NCBI GenBank assembly: GCA_003586115.2
Contig: QVOM02000073.1
Coordinates: 23,422,175-23,486,174, forward strand
Reading direction: 5' to 3'
Length of the DNA: 64,000 nt
From: Salvator merianae
Lineage: Eukaryota > Chordata > Lepidosauria > Squamata > Teiidae
The position numbers and the translations under genes were made by a program. Under the pieces are notes generated by a model that did not search any database, was not told the DNA's origin, and worked only from the letters and a program-made list of their open reading frames with translations. Shown here piece by piece: positions 38,700-51,204 of the stretch. The number at the start of each line of letters is the position of its first letter. The first letter of the stretch is position 1.

Positions 38700-41225
38700 G
38701 ATTCAGAGCAAAAAGCATTTCTTCATTCAGTGCAACCTGCAGAATTCACTGTTATAAAATTTAAGAGACTTTTTAAGCACCAAAGTCCCCCTTCATACCT
38801 TCATGCACATAGATGCAAGGGTAGCAAACACACTCCTACCCCATGGAAATAGCTAAACTTTGGTGTGTTCAGGCAAAGGCCCAAAGAGGTTTCAAGACAT
38901 AATTCACTACATTTCTAATGACTTGCCAACATTGATCTTCTTGTCCTGAAATGGTTTTATAACCACTTCAGATCAGCGTGTCTGACTGCAGTACAATATG
39001 CCAGTATTCACTGTAAAGAGTTCTAAACCAGAAAGTCTCTTTACAACCAACACATAGTCCTTAACAAACACATCTATAAATACATAAAAATGCTAACTGT
39101 ATTCATGCAATAATTACTTACTTAGCAGCTCAGAATATAATAAAAATAGTTCCATAATCCAAAACTTTAATATATTGTCCTGTCCTTCCAGGAAGGGACT
39201 CTAAACTTTCAAATATATAGCACTAAAGTTATTGACCTGCCATGATCCATTGTCTATAAAACAAAGACTTAGTATACAAAGATGTGGGCCAGAATTCTCA
39301 TTCATTATACTGTCAATCTGCCGTCTCCAAGTCAAGGCAATGAATGGAAGGAGAACTTTGCGGGAGAGTCCATGCAAACTCATCTGGGAAGAAGGTGCTT
39401 CAGCTGTGGATCTTAGATAACTGGGTACTTTGACTTCTTCCTACTGAAGACCCAAGCTATCTAATGTATATTCCATCCATCTTGAAACTAGCCGTCTTCA
39501 TAGGGCAGGGATGCATGCAGATCACGTTAGCATTGCCACAGTAGGCTGTACCATATGAATCTGCATGGCAATCTTACATTTCAAATACATTATGAATGGA
39601 TGGCTGCTCACGGAAGTATGCTCCGGAGGGATGTGACACAAAGAGTTGGCTTGAGGCCACACCTAAGCACTGACACTGGCAACCAAAAACAGCTTTATGG
39701 AAGCTGTCATTCATTTCATCACTCTGCTTAGCTAAGGTGACTTTGTTAGCCTCTAAATAAATAGGGATTTGGGGTTGTTTTTTTTAAAGCATTGATCAGA
39801 CATCATTTTTAGAATGAATTTTCTTGCTTTTGTTATTTTCATAGGTTTACAGTGAAGATCTGCAACTCGGGATAACATTTCATGCATCAGAAAAACTATG
39901 CCATAATATTAGTTTAAGATGTCACAAGCATCTAGGTTGTTTTTGCTGCAACTAGCTTAGAGCTCTCCCCACCCACCCAAATTAATAGGCAACAGTCAGC
40001 TTTTGGACATTTTGTTGGGACTCATGACATCCTGAAACTCATCAAACACACATAAGCCTGAGCAGCATTTGCGTTCTCAGGAATGCTCGGTGTGACCTGT
40101 AACTCCTGGTGAAAAGTTGTCAGTGTTTGCATATATACATACAGTACATACCCATAAGCCACCTAGCATAGAGAATGATATGGATGGACCCTCCTAATAG
40201 TCACAGTAATTGAAAAGCTGTTTCACATTAGGCTTGAAGTTAAGATCAGTATTGATCACACTTCCAGAAGCCTAAGACTATGTACTAATATGCCATTTGG
40301 ACATATAGTAGGGCCCTGGTTAACACAAGAGTTCCATGCCAACAAGCCATCTCTTAAAATGAAACAGGAACACTTAATACCGAAACTAGGTCTCAATTAG
40401 TTAATTGTGATACATTGAAACTGTGCAAACCAAATTAGCTTAAAAAAGATCTTACTGTAATGCATGCAAATCTGAGAAGCACACACCAAATTAAGAACTC
40501 AACATAGTATACTCAACACAGGGTCTGTGTCTTTTATCGTCTCATTTTATTATCCAAATCAAAATTTTCAATTATAAGGTCTCCAACTCAGTACAGTTAC
40601 TGAAAATTTGGTTTGAATAACAAAATATGGAAGGCATCAAGTCTGGTCGTATGAGCTTAAATCTTTAATGAAATCCTTAATATTTATTTTAGATATGTTA
40701 CTGTCATTGATTCTTATCATGTTACAACATTTTTGTATGTGGTATTAGGCATTTAAGGAGCTAAGGGGCAAACTTGGAATGGGCTAGGTGCGAATTAGGT
40801 TTTCCCATTTAAATTAATGTAACAGCCATTTTTGTTATCCAGATTTTCATTATAAAGTCTATTTCAGGAACCACTTTAGGTACAGATAAGATGTGACTAG
40901 TGTATGTTATTCTTGTGCTCATTTTATAGGTAAAACATTAGCTGTTAGCCAGCTACATAACAAGCATGCGATGCAAGAACAATTGATTCTCGTAGTAGGC
41001 CTGCACATAACTGTGTACATAATCACCTGAGAGTAAAAGTGCAACTCCATGAGCACATGCAGTCCGCAAAGATCTTGGTTGCTTGTGTCAGATTTATTCT
41101 GTGCACAACATAGTGAAAAACAACTCATCTTTAATTTTATGGGGTCCTACACTAATCGGACTCTGCAGCAACCTTGTACAATTCTATATAGGTCTTTAAA
41201 GCAAATTCCTGCTTGAGATACTGAG
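38700..41225. other. Intronic stretch without recognised features
   Basis: AT-rich. A segment around 40310-40870, beginning agggccctggttaacacaag, may be an old DNA transposon, but I could not match its ends. Confidence 0.5.
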
Positions 41226-41226
41226 A

Positions 41227-41312
41227 AGCAATTGGTGGGCCACTGTGTGAGATGGGATGCTGGACTAGATGGGCTGTGGCCTGAGCCAGCAGGACTCCTC
41301 ATGTCCTTTTTT
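41227..41312 (+). mobile_element. CR1-type LINE, extreme 3' end
   Basis: Reads aagcaattggtgggccactg, tgctggactagatgggctgt and agccagcaggactcctcatg, the same terminus as the copy ending at 12962. Confidence 0.75.
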
Positions 41313-42508
41313 TTTTAAGGACATCTCTGCTTCAAAAGGTTTTCCTTTCAATGACATTAAAAGGAGCCTTTAAGCATCTCTGTCGCACTGGACGGTACCC
41401 GCAGACAAAGCAGAGGCTGGTCTTGTCTAGAGGGCTACAGAGCTAACAAAAATGCATTTCATACAAGTGAACAATTCACCTTTGTGATCTCACCCACAAA
41501 ACGGTTTCATAGTGACAACCACTGAATTACCCAAATTACGGGCAACGTATTTCCTGCTGCCCTACTTCCACATTTTGAAAGCCTTAGAAGTAGAATATAC
41601 TACAATAGGGACTATAGTAATTGATAGTGAGAGTATTTCTTTGAACAGCTATGTAAGATTAATTTGGGCACATGGAAATCCTTTAGACGAAATGACCTTA
41701 AAAACAACACACTCTGAAAAGTGGTAAGTAATCTGTGGATTTGTAGAAGTCACCGAAATACCTTTTCCATCAGCCCTGACCACTGACCATGTCCATACTG
41801 GCTCTGCCTGTTAACAGATTCAACATCATCTGCAGAATCACAAGTTTTCCTATAAGCTTAATTTTAATCCATATTTGATCCACCTTTGGAGTTAAAGAAC
41901 ACATCAGCAAGGTGACAACCCATTTTCCTTCTGCATTATCAAGCCCCAGAAAATCCATCTTTAGGTTAGATAATGCACAAAGAAAATAGCTCATCATTTT
42001 GCTGATATGCTCTCTTATCCTGAAGGTGGATCAGAGGTGGATTAAAACTTGATTGTAGCCAGGTCCTTACTTTGCAGAAATGCAGTCACAGGCTCTAAAA
42101 TCTCTGTAGAAAAGCACTACTACAAGAACCTATCCATACAGGCTAGTCCATTTCAATAAAATATCCTACATGACACATTATTTCCTGCGTTATGGACCTT
42201 GGTCAACAGATACTTATGCCGCAGTAAGAATTACATTTCAAAGATCTACCTACTGCTGATTCTTAAACAAATCTGTACAGGATTTCACCCTGTCACTGCC
42301 AAAGGATCAAATACAAATCACACCCCAATGACAAAGATGGATGCTGCAACAACTTTATAACTGAGCCTCACTCGAATTTTCCAAAGTAAGTAAACAGTCG
42401 CAGCCTAGAAGTAATGCAGGTAACATTTATACATGACTGGATCTTTATTTTTGTGTCTCTTGACGTGAGGGAAAGTTTGTGGGCAGGTGGACTGGCAAAC
42501 ACTTTTGA

Positions 42509-42870
42509 GACTAAGGCTGCATCCAGACAGGCCATAAAATATGGGATTATCCCAAGCCTGTATCTGTGGCAACCCCAACACAGCCCCAGGAAAAAGGGGT
42601 GGGATCCTGTGGTTTTTCTCCAAATAGCAATATGGGCTTACTTCTCCTGTGATCTTTGGCCTGGAAATGATCACTGCACATGCGCAGGGCTGAAACAGTA
42701 CTGGAAACAGCCACTGATTGTGTACTTCTGGGTATTTCACACTGAAATACCTGGGTAAACGCACAGCACCACTGTGGTGGCAAGTGTCCAGGCAGGCAAC
42801 TGCCCACGCTTGTCCTCTGATTTTGCCCTGCTGTTTGGCAGGTTTGGTGAAAGGCAATACTGGGATTTAA
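42509..42870. repeat. Possible DNA-transposon-derived repeat
   Basis: Starts aaggctgcatccagacaggc, a hAT-MITE-like opening, then shows gggattatcccaagcctgt and ends near aagatcctgcat. The right terminus is unclear. Confidence 0.35.
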
Positions 42871-42904
42871 ACAAGATCCTGCATTTTCCTCTCACTGTCT
42901 AGGG

Positions 42905-43105
42905 CAGGGGTGGGCAAACTTTTTGACTCAGGGGCCACCCAGCGCGCCGGCGGGGCGACCCAGCGCGCTGGCATGTGGGCGGGGCGACCCAGCGCGCCGG
43001 CATCTGTGCGGGCGGGGCCAGCCAGCGCGCCGGCGTCCGTGCGGGCCGGATTACAAAGCCAAACGGGCCGCATGTGGCCCGCAGGCCTTAGTTTGCCCAC
43101 CCCTG
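42905..43105. mobile_element. 201-bp hAT (Charlie-like) MITE with perfect 8-bp target duplication
   Basis: Perfect 16-bp inverted ends, CAGGGGTGGGCAAACT and AGTTTGCCCACCCCTG, are flanked by the direct repeat GTCTAGGG (42897-42904, 43106-43113), the 8-bp duplication expected of hAT. The interior contains the ggccgcatgtggcccgcagg block seen in many vertebrate hAT elements. It also holds four tandem units built on gacccagcgcgccggc (about 42931-43046). The exact duplication and ends suggest a fairly recent insertion. Confidence 0.95.
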
Positions 43106-43559
43106 GTCTAGGGGCAGCCTTAGTTCCATAAATGTATTGCTTTGACAGTGGAATCTGAACAAGTTTCATTAAAGGAATAAACAAGAGCTGCAAAATACAA
43201 AAAGCATCAGGCTTTTCCTTAATTATCCCTTTTTCTGTTCCTAACCTCCCAAACAATTACAATGTGCAAGAGTTAAAAACGGATTGATTTATTTTATTTA
43301 TATTTATAGCCTGACATATAGCCTGAGTATAAAAAAATATAACAATTAACATACAATTTTTAAAAGACTAAAAGCAATTAAGAGAGCAAAGCTGCATCTG
43401 GATGAATGGGAGAATGCCTCTTCAGCCAAGAGACAGGTCAAGAGGTGCATTTCCACCAACTGTTTGCATGTATATGCACCCTGATGTCAAAGAAAGTGCA
43501 CGGATGCTCACTCCAGCAAGTTATCTTTAGAAGTTATATACCCCTAACCTCAGGAAATC

Positions 43560-44040
43560 ATTCACTCTAGCCAGATTTAATGTGCTGCCTTCAGCACTTT
43601 TACAGGGCAGATCTGAAGGCACTCCATACTCAGAGTGACAATGCCCATGTGGACTGAATGAAGTGGAAACTGCTGACCATATCCTACTGCACTGCAACTT
43701 TAACAGGAAGATCTGAGCTATATTTATTTTACCTATTGTGCAGTGGCTCCCAGGTAGAGAAGATAAATACTACTTAAAACAACTAAGAGAAGACAAACAC
43801 CCATAGATAACATTGAATGTGGCTAATTTTTGTGTTAGTGCAATCAAACTAAGAAAAGTTCTAAGTGGCTCTAACAGTTAAGATTTTTAATATATGTAGA
43901 CTATCTTGCTATTTCTGTGCACACTGCAGAAGATTTACAATCTTCACATTTTATTATATTGATCGAAATCTGTCGTGACATTAACCATGTATTTTTAATT
44001 TTGGTCTGTGACCATAATAAAGACTATACTGTACTGCATG
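43560..44040 (+). mobile_element. Non-LTR LINE 3' end with C-terminal CCHC-type remnant
   Basis: The frame near 43640-43700 reads CPCGLNEVETADHILLHC, the Cys/His cluster at the end of several LINE ORF2 proteins (RTE/R4-like styles). The rest decays into an AT-rich 3' UTR ending gtctgtgaccataataaag. A related tail, gctatgaccataaacgaaat, lies at 55187-55210. Confidence 0.6.
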
Positions 44041-44139
44041 TATACAGTCATCATGTCTGATTCACCTCAGAAAGGAGGCCAGTCCATGGCCTGGGGTCTA
44101 TCCCAGAGCAGATCCTCTCATGGGTCCCTAATCCTTTAG

Positions 44140-44930
44140 TTCTGAAGGTAGTGATGCTCCGAGGAGGGCCTCTCCAGGAGATCTTTATACCACCACTATC
44201 TTCCAAGCAGTGTTCAAGGGCAGCCCCACACAGAGCGCATTACAATAGTTCAGTCTGGAAATTACAAGAATGTGGATTACTATGGCCAAACTCTTTCTGT
44301 CCAGAAAGGGCCATAACTGGTAAACCAGCTAGTAAAACAGCCTGAGCTGCAAGTAGGCAATCAATCACAATCACTGTCCAGGCTTCAAGGGATAAAGATT
44401 AATATAGAAAATAAGATCAACCACACAGTTTCCCAGTGTATTCAACAAAAACTGCTCATGGCTACCCTCTGGTGTCAGCCTTGGTGAAGCAGAACCACCA
44501 CAATGCCCTTCCTCTGACTCCCAAACCCTGTCGCCTTTCCAAAAGGATACTACGACCAAGAATATCAAAAGCTGCTGAGAAACAGAGCAGAAATAGCAGA
44601 ACTGCACTCCCCTGTCTCTCTCCCAATGAAGGTCATCAACCAGAATGGCCAAGGCAATTTCAAAGCCATGACCTGAAGTCAGACTGAAATGGGTGCAGAT
44701 AATCTGCTTCCTCCAAATATGCTTTCAGCTGAACCACAAGCAACATTTCTAGCACCTTTCCCCAAAGAGATATGCTAGGAAATGGACAGTAGTTGTCTAA
44801 CACTTCAGGGATCTGGGTGCAACTCTTGAGAAAGAGGTGCCACCACAGGCTCCTTCAGAACCAGTGGGAATCCCCCTTCCTCAATGAGGCATTCGGCACT
44901 CTCTAATCCCACCAGGCCACACCTTGTCAG
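44140..44930 (-). repeat. Non-LTR retrotransposon-type repeat, longer fragment
   Basis: Contains gttcaagggcagccccacac, gcgcattacaatagttcagt, tcatcaaccagaatggccaa and cttcctcaatgaggca. As I remember it, the first of these follows, in the family, the segment at 1770-2110. The third aligns with 63390-63480 (gctaagaagtcaaggggaat, gaccattggtcagaaag). Confidence 0.45.
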
Positions 44931-44965
44931 CTAGCTTTAATAAGCCAGAATGGGCCTTGGTCAAG

Positions 44966-45145
44966 GGCCCTTTCTGCACTTGGCCTTATTCCAGATTATA
45001 TCTTGGAACAGGGATCTGCCATCTGCATGCTACTATGAACTATGGCAGGCCCCACCTGGGGTCTGCTATAATCTGCACTAGTGTGGGGATAGCAAGGTCC
45101 TATTCTGGGATATAGTCCAGAATAAAGTCAAGTGCAGAAAGGGCC
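44966..45145. mobile_element. 180-bp MITE, copy 2
   Basis: Same length and ends as 13898-14077: ggccctttctgcacttggcc on the left, caagtgcagaaagggcc on the right, with a near-identical interior (gatctgccatctgcatgcta, ctatggcaggccccacc). Confidence 0.88.
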
Positions 45146-47030
45146 AAGGAGTCAGACCCAGCAAACAGCTTGAATATTCTATCCCTTGATAAACAAGGAA
45201 ATGTCACCAAGGGCTTCATTCCAATGAAGGTATAGTATGAAACTAGGCAAGAAGTAATCGCTGCCTTTTCTGCCACAACAATTTTTATAAGTTCTCCAAT
45301 GAAACTACAATTCATCATGTGTAAACAGTTATCATAGTAACGCTGTACTATTAGTTTTAAATTAAGCCGCTATATCATTCCTCTCTCAGAGGCCTACAGG
45401 TCATGTCATGGCTTCTGTCTTTTCTCATCAATTGATCTGGCATATTACAGAACCTCTTAATATTCAGTTAAGAGTTCTATTAAGTACAGTAGTACAAAAC
45501 AGGAAGGCGATGCAAGTCTTTCGTCTCATGAAGCATAACAGTGTCCTGCATGTGGTTTGCTGTAGCATATAGGTAGAAGAAACATCTAACAGCAGCAGAT
45601 TTCTGTACTTAGGCTAAACATTTGATCTGCTTTAAAGCTATTGCTTTGCACACCATTCACTCATAGCATTAAGCAGTGTTATGGAGTATCAACCGCATGG
45701 TCTTCTAACACATACTTTTCATAACTTCTGCCTGAATAGTTGTGAAGTCAAAAAATATTTTTACTCTGTTTTCATATCAAATACATCCTTTTCCAAAAGA
45801 AGAGTAGATTGAAAATTAATTTCTCTCTTCTTAGACATCTATAAAAGACCAAGGCTGCATTCACAAAGGCAAAATAGGGTGGCCAGTGAGGGTGCAGGGT
45901 TGCATCGTTCAGACAACATTGTGATCTTCACACCTGCAGCCTGCCTCCAAGGGCCTCATAGGTGCCCTTCCCGTATTGTGGAAAAAACATCTCTGAGGGT
46001 GCTTGCTACATTCATTTGCCGCACAGCTCCCATGTGGATGGACAGTGATGGCAGACATGACTTATCTTGTTCATTCTCTGCCCAGTGGCATTAAGGATGG
46101 ACAGAAAATGACCAACATGTGCAGCCATTTCATGTCCTTCCAATAATGGAGCTGGGCAGAAACTTTGAAGGCTGCAGAACAAAAGTTCCACAGTCACCAA
46201 AGCTTAGGAGGACAGAAGATGTGTGGATATGCACATGACATACCGCCCACTTAGAAGGCAGTATCCATTGGCCCCACCATGCAAGCAACCTTTGCCCCTG
46301 CCATGGGGATGCAATCTAAGTAAATCGTTTTTCATTTCAAAATGTTATTTGTACAGTATAAAAAGAAACAATGTTTGCACCAGTAAGTATTTTTAGATTA
46401 ACAAGACATATGAAATAGTGTAAAAGAAAAGACACAGCATGTGACCAAGAGTGAAGAAGATACTAGAGTCAAATCATGACTCTATATATAGATCATATAG
46501 ATATAGATGAAATCAGAGGATACCCACTAAAATCTGTAATATGTAGAACATTTCTTGGATTGTGTCTAGTTAAATGCCCGAAAGCAGTAATTCATGTAAA
46601 CCAAACTTTTAGGCAGATTTTGCGGATTTGTAGTAGTAATACCAATGCGTTCCTAATCCAGTCTGCAAATTAACTATGCCATTGTAACATACTATCAGGG
46701 CGCTAATTTGTTCTGAAAAGACATATTACTAGGATGGAATCTGGGGAGATGAAACCTCATCCTTTACAGAACCTCAAACATTATGATATCAAAAGAGCAC
46801 CTAAACAAGTTCTTACATGCATCTACACTCCAAGTCCACTGCACTTCTGAAAGTAAACCACTTAACCATTTGCTACTAAGGTCAGAAATAATAATATTAA
46901 ATAGAGGAGCAAAGAGTGATGAGTTTGCAAATAGTTACTCACTCTTAAGCCTTACTGCTTATGATATAAAACAATTTCTACTTACCATCATGCAAAGTGC
47001 ACACTACCCTCAGGCACTAAGACTGCTTTC
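45146..47030. other. Intronic stretch, possible MITE at 45853-46320
   Basis: aaggctgcattcacaaaggc at 45853 is a hAT-MITE-like start, but I could not define the right end (perhaps ggggatgcaatc near 46307). The rest is AT-rich with no feature seen. Confidence 0.4.
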
Positions 47031-47217
47031 CTGTTGTTGGATACCATCGAGTTGTTGCTGATTCCTGATTGACTGCATGGGCACCTCTTGGCAGTTTTCT
47101 TGGCAGAAATATAGAAGTGGTTTGCCATTGCTTACTTCCAGAAAGAGGCTGGGGATCAAACTGGCAACCATCTGCTTTCTAGGCAGTTTGCTCTACCACT
47201 GACCTACAGCCACTCCC
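47031..47217 (-). mobile_element. tRNA-derived SINE
   Basis: On the minus strand it starts ggagtggctgtaggtcagtg gtagagc, a Pol III box A-like start, then ggttgccagtttgatcccc as box B. The unrelated body ends caactcgatggtatccaaca. The layout fits a squamate-type tRNA SINE. I did not identify the subfamily. Confidence 0.7.
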
Positions 47218-48071
47218 TAATACTGCCTTATCATTTCTATTTATTTGGCTAAGGAACTCTACTAGAAGCTAAAAACCAAGAATAGAAAGCTATTCACTGA
47301 TAGTATCAACTGGGACACTTTCCGAGTATCCAACAGGTTTTCAATATATAAGCTTCCTAATAGGCCTAAGCCAATAGCTGCTTAATTATGATTAGTAATA
47401 TGGATTTTTCCCTCTCAGCAGCCCTTTTTCAAGAAGCACCACAGCAAGAGTCTGAAACCATGCATACATTAGTTCTTGCTTCATTTGACACATACTTTTT
47501 AGAAAACAGTTCCCCTATTGTTTAAATTACAACACTGGAATTCAACTAGGGCTAAGAACAAATGCGTAATGCCAGAAAGCTTCCTACTGGTACATGATGG
47601 TAGGCAGACTAGAACCACAAAACTTCCTTTAGGATGAATGCAAAGATGGCAAGCCACAGACACCAAAATTAATACAATTACCAATCTTTGCAATTTATCT
47701 TTTATGTAATTTAAATTCAATTTGACTATTACAATTTTTTCTCTTTTCCAAAATCAGGACATTGCTACAAGCAGTGGCAGCAAAAAATTATCTTTAGAAG
47801 GTTAGCCATTGTGGAAAACTCCCTTATACAGATTGTAACAATAAAACCAAATGGAGTGATATCTTAGTGAAAAGCAGTTTGTTTCACACTCTATAGAATG
47901 TGTCCTAGATTTTGATCCCAATTACTAAAGCTCACTAGAATGGAGGAAAATAAAAAATCTTCCCACAGTTAACAAGTGGACAGTGACATTTAATTAGATC
48001 TTGAAAGCATCAAATGCACTAGATACAACCTAAAAGGACTCATATAGAAACAAAAACCTCTAGGGGACAGG

Positions 48072-48489
48072 GGGCCTGTTCACACTTATCAGCCTAGCAA
48101 GGACCCAGTGCACTGGTGTCCATCCACACTTTGACTACTGGAACAGCCCCATACTGGGCCACTAGCACTCGAAGTGTGAAAGGCCCATCCAGGGCTAGAC
48201 CAATCACCATGGCAGTAGCTGTGACAACATCTGGTATGTGTCCAGATGTTGCTATGGTGATCTGGTTGTGGTGCACAATTGCACAGCTGCACCACCCCAC
48301 TCGCAATGTTTGCACGCAGAAGAGGATGCAAATGCTGCTGACTGAGACCTCACTAGCTGCTCCCAGTCAAGCTGTGGACAACATTTTAGTTGTTCACAGC
48401 TAGTAGCATCTGGGAGGACAGGCGGTGTGCAGACGGGCCTGTCTAGTGAGCGTCCGATTGCTCACTAGCTGGTCAGTGCGGACAGGCCC
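48072..48489. mobile_element. hAT-like non-autonomous DNA transposon, younger copy
   Basis: Inverted ends gggcctgttcacact and agtgcggacaggccc. The interior has aagtgtgaaaggcccatcca, catctggtatgtgtccagat (a local palindrome) and gttcacagctagtagcatct. Same family as 3006-3475. A truncated relative may sit at 57632-57780. Confidence 0.75.
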
Positions 48490-49540
48490 AGAATTTGGCA
48501 GAAAGGATCACAATGAAACGTTGCTGGATATCACAGGAAACAAAGCAAAGTCCATTCAAGAGGTGAGCTTTTTTTTTTAGGAGAAGGGAGACACTTTTCC
48601 TAGAAGACCAGGCTCTGTTTTCTTCAGCTTACATGGACTGCTTCCCAAAACAAGTAATTTCACACCAAAACCTTTTTCTCAGATAGGAGACATCTCGATG
48701 CAGTCATCACAGAGGCTGGAAAGAAAACTAAAGAGAAAATGGCCCCAACTATTTGGGGCCAGTGGCACATTTTAAATGCTAAAGGCAGACCATGTTCCTA
48801 CTCCCATTTCTGACTGCTGCATTCCCCTAGGAGTGAGTGGGAGTGATTAGCTTTGTGGGCACCACAAGAAATATCCAGACATCTGCATGTCCTGCTGGCA
48901 ACCTCCGTTATAAGTGTATAAGAAGAATCTCTCAACCCTAAAGTGTGGGTGGCCTTGTGCTACTTATGTTCAGAAAGGGTGACAATACACGGATGCACCA
49001 GGATGGCATAATCAAAGCAAAGGAGTGTGCACAATACATCTGATTTAGCTGGACATGGACTCAGGTTCAAATCTGAGATCAATCACACAAATCCTGGGTG
49101 CTCTCCAGCTCTGCTGAATTGCTCTAAACAGCCTGAAAAATCAAAGGCTGTAAGCGCAAAGGTGGGAAAAATAAACAGAAACACTGCACAACCTTTTGCT
49201 CATTCAAGGTGTGTGTGATAAATAATGACTGGCTGGCCTAAGGAAAAGGAAGTGCAAACCGCTGTTTAGCTGGCAGGCAGCAAGAAAGAAGAAGTCCCCA
49301 CTTCAGGAGATGGGCACGAAGTCAGACACACCTTTGGGGCTCTGTAAAGAAATCTTTTGCTCTCCCAAGTACAGACAGAAAAAGAACATGGTTCTGTCCC
49401 GGGATCAGGGGGAGACACAGGCCACACAATGGAGCAGAAGAGCAAGGCAGGAGAGCCTAAGGAAAGGTCGCTGAGAAGTTTGGAAGAATCCGAGAGTCCC
49501 AACAGATTTAGGACTTAGATTTAGGCCAAGCGCTCGCAGA
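48490..49540. other. Stretch between MITE and CpG island
   Basis: No gene or repeat recognised. G+C rises toward the CpG island. Confidence 0.5.
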
Positions 49541-50460
49541 GAAAGGAGAACAACGCCGGCCGGCCGACCTCTCCAGCCTGCGAGGAAAGAGCAGAGGAGA
49601 CAGGGGGGGTCAGCTGGGCTTTTTGGGAGCTCTAGGGTGGGGTGACCGGGTGGGAGCTCTGGGGTGGGGCGGGGCATTTCCTATATGTGCTCACTCACCT
49701 CCTTCTATACGAAATGGGAAGAGAGAAAAGACAACAATCGGGGGTGGAGGGCAGGGGAAAAGGGGAGAGAAGAAGCCAAGCCGCCGCCTCCCCCCCCTCC
49801 CTCCCATGCACAGAGGATACCTTGCGGTACTGGGCAAGCAAGCAGTAGCGGCCGCCGCAGCCGCCAGGCCGTCAAGCGGAAGACGGAGAGGTCCCTCGAG
49901 GGGCTGCAAAGATAAGAGCCCACGACGTCGCCCTCCTCCTCCTCCTCCTCCCCTTCTTCCTACCTGCGCCGCGGAGAGCGCTGCCATTCCAGCATCGGCT
50001 GCTCAGGGAGGCGGCGGTCCTGAGCCTTCGGGCCCGGCCTCGAGCTCCCCTGCCTGCCGCTCCATCAACACATGCAGCCGCGCGGCGGAGGGAACCACGC
50101 CGGGAGCCGCCAAGGCGGCCATGGAGCCGCAGCTTAATCCTATGTATGTGCTGCGGGCGGGCGGGTGGCGGCCGGGAAGGAGGAGCCACCACGACGCCAG
50201 GCAGGGGGGCCGCCCGCCGACGCCGCCAGCTACCCCGCTCCTGTCCGGGATGGATGGATGGCCCCGATTCAGGGACAGAAGAGCGGCAGTAGCCCCACCC
50301 CTTCCCCCTGACTGGGCACTCTGTCTCGGTGCCCGCCTACCCTGCTGCATCCTCCTCCAATTGGACTTCGGACCTCGCCAAGGAACCGGATTTCGCCCGG
50401 CGCGTAGCAAGCTCCGCCGCCGCCGCCGCCGCCGCGCTGCTGTCCTAGTCCTACCTAGAG
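49540..50460. promoter_or_regulatory. CpG island, probable EVI5L promoter
   Basis: About 900 bp of dense G+C and frequent CpG (CGCGGCGG-type runs) in otherwise AT-rich DNA. It contains trinucleotide CCG and CTC runs and no TATA-like box that I can see. It lies upstream of the first coding exon of the minus-strand gene, which opens with an acceptor and so needs an upstream non-coding exon. An overlapping optimal-Kozak ATG on the plus strand at 50120 (gcggccATGG) means divergent transcription cannot be excluded. The assignment to EVI5L is inference from position. Confidence 0.65.
49964..50150 (-). other. EVI5L: Candidate non-coding first exon of EVI5L
   Basis: Within the CpG island the minus strand shows a near-perfect donor, GCGCAG|gtagga, at 49964/49963. 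The sequence 5' of it is GC-rich with no conserved open frame. An exon from about 50150 to 49964 spliced to 34377 would give a 15.6-kb first intron. The 5' end is only a guess; RNA data would be needed to fix it. Confidence 0.35.
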
Positions 50461-50573
50461 TGAAGAAAGCGAGCGACGAAGACAGCAGGCAGCTGCTGGA
50501 AGGGTGAATGAAAGCGAGAGGCAGGAGGAGGAGAAGCCCAGAGAGGGCGGGAGGAGGAACACGCGCGGGCTCG

Positions 50574-50644
<71 letters not shown>

Positions 50645-50646
50645 TC
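50574..50646. repeat. (CTTT)18 microsatellite
   Basis: A pure tetranucleotide run just upstream of the CpG island. It generates Phe/Leu/Ser and Lys/Glu/Arg pseudo-frames on both strands. Confidence 0.98.
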
Positions 50647-51204
50647 CATATATACATGGAAAGAAGGGAAGAGAAGAGGAAGAAGGGAAAGAGAAGCCTA
50701 CTCTTTTCCTTTGCGCGAATTAATCAAAGCTTGTTAGCAATGCTGGCAGCAGGAGGGAAGGCGCTTGAATGGCAAAGCGAGCAGCCAATGAGCTTTACCA
50801 AGGGCAGCCCTTGCTTTTATCTCTTGACACATGCAGCCACGATTAAAAAGGTGGCATTTCTGGGGGACGAAGGGTGAAGGAATTTCCTTGCCTTTCTCCT
50901 CTTCTGCTTTCTTTTCCTTGACCATCTCCATCCCAGCCCTCCTCCAGGTCGAAGCCTTTTTAGAACCTTAATGCAATAACAGGACAAGGAATATCACATC
51001 CAGCAACTTAAAGAGGGGCGGTGGCGCGAACCTTTTTCCTATTGCTCTGCATACGAGGGTGATACCCTCGCAGTCTGATATTACCTGGATCGCGTCAAGG
51101 TTCCTTTGCACCCTAGGCCTGGGTTTGAGGCTGTCACTTGAATCAGGTGAGCGATGCGGGATATGAAAACTTGCCAGTGTAGTGGTTAGAAACTGGTGGT
51201 CGGC

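Noticed and set aside
42867..43256. Frames with repeated PARTDAGAL-like units
   Set aside because: They translate the tandem units of the hAT MITE.
49623..50507. 294-residue plus-strand open frame across the CpG island
   Set aside because: Pro/Arg/Ala/Gly-rich, with several equally long frames on both strands. It is explained by high G+C and few stop codons, and no domain is recognisable.
50451..50737. Phe/Leu/Ser and Lys/Glu/Arg repeat proteins
   Set aside because: Translation of the (CTTT)n microsatellite.
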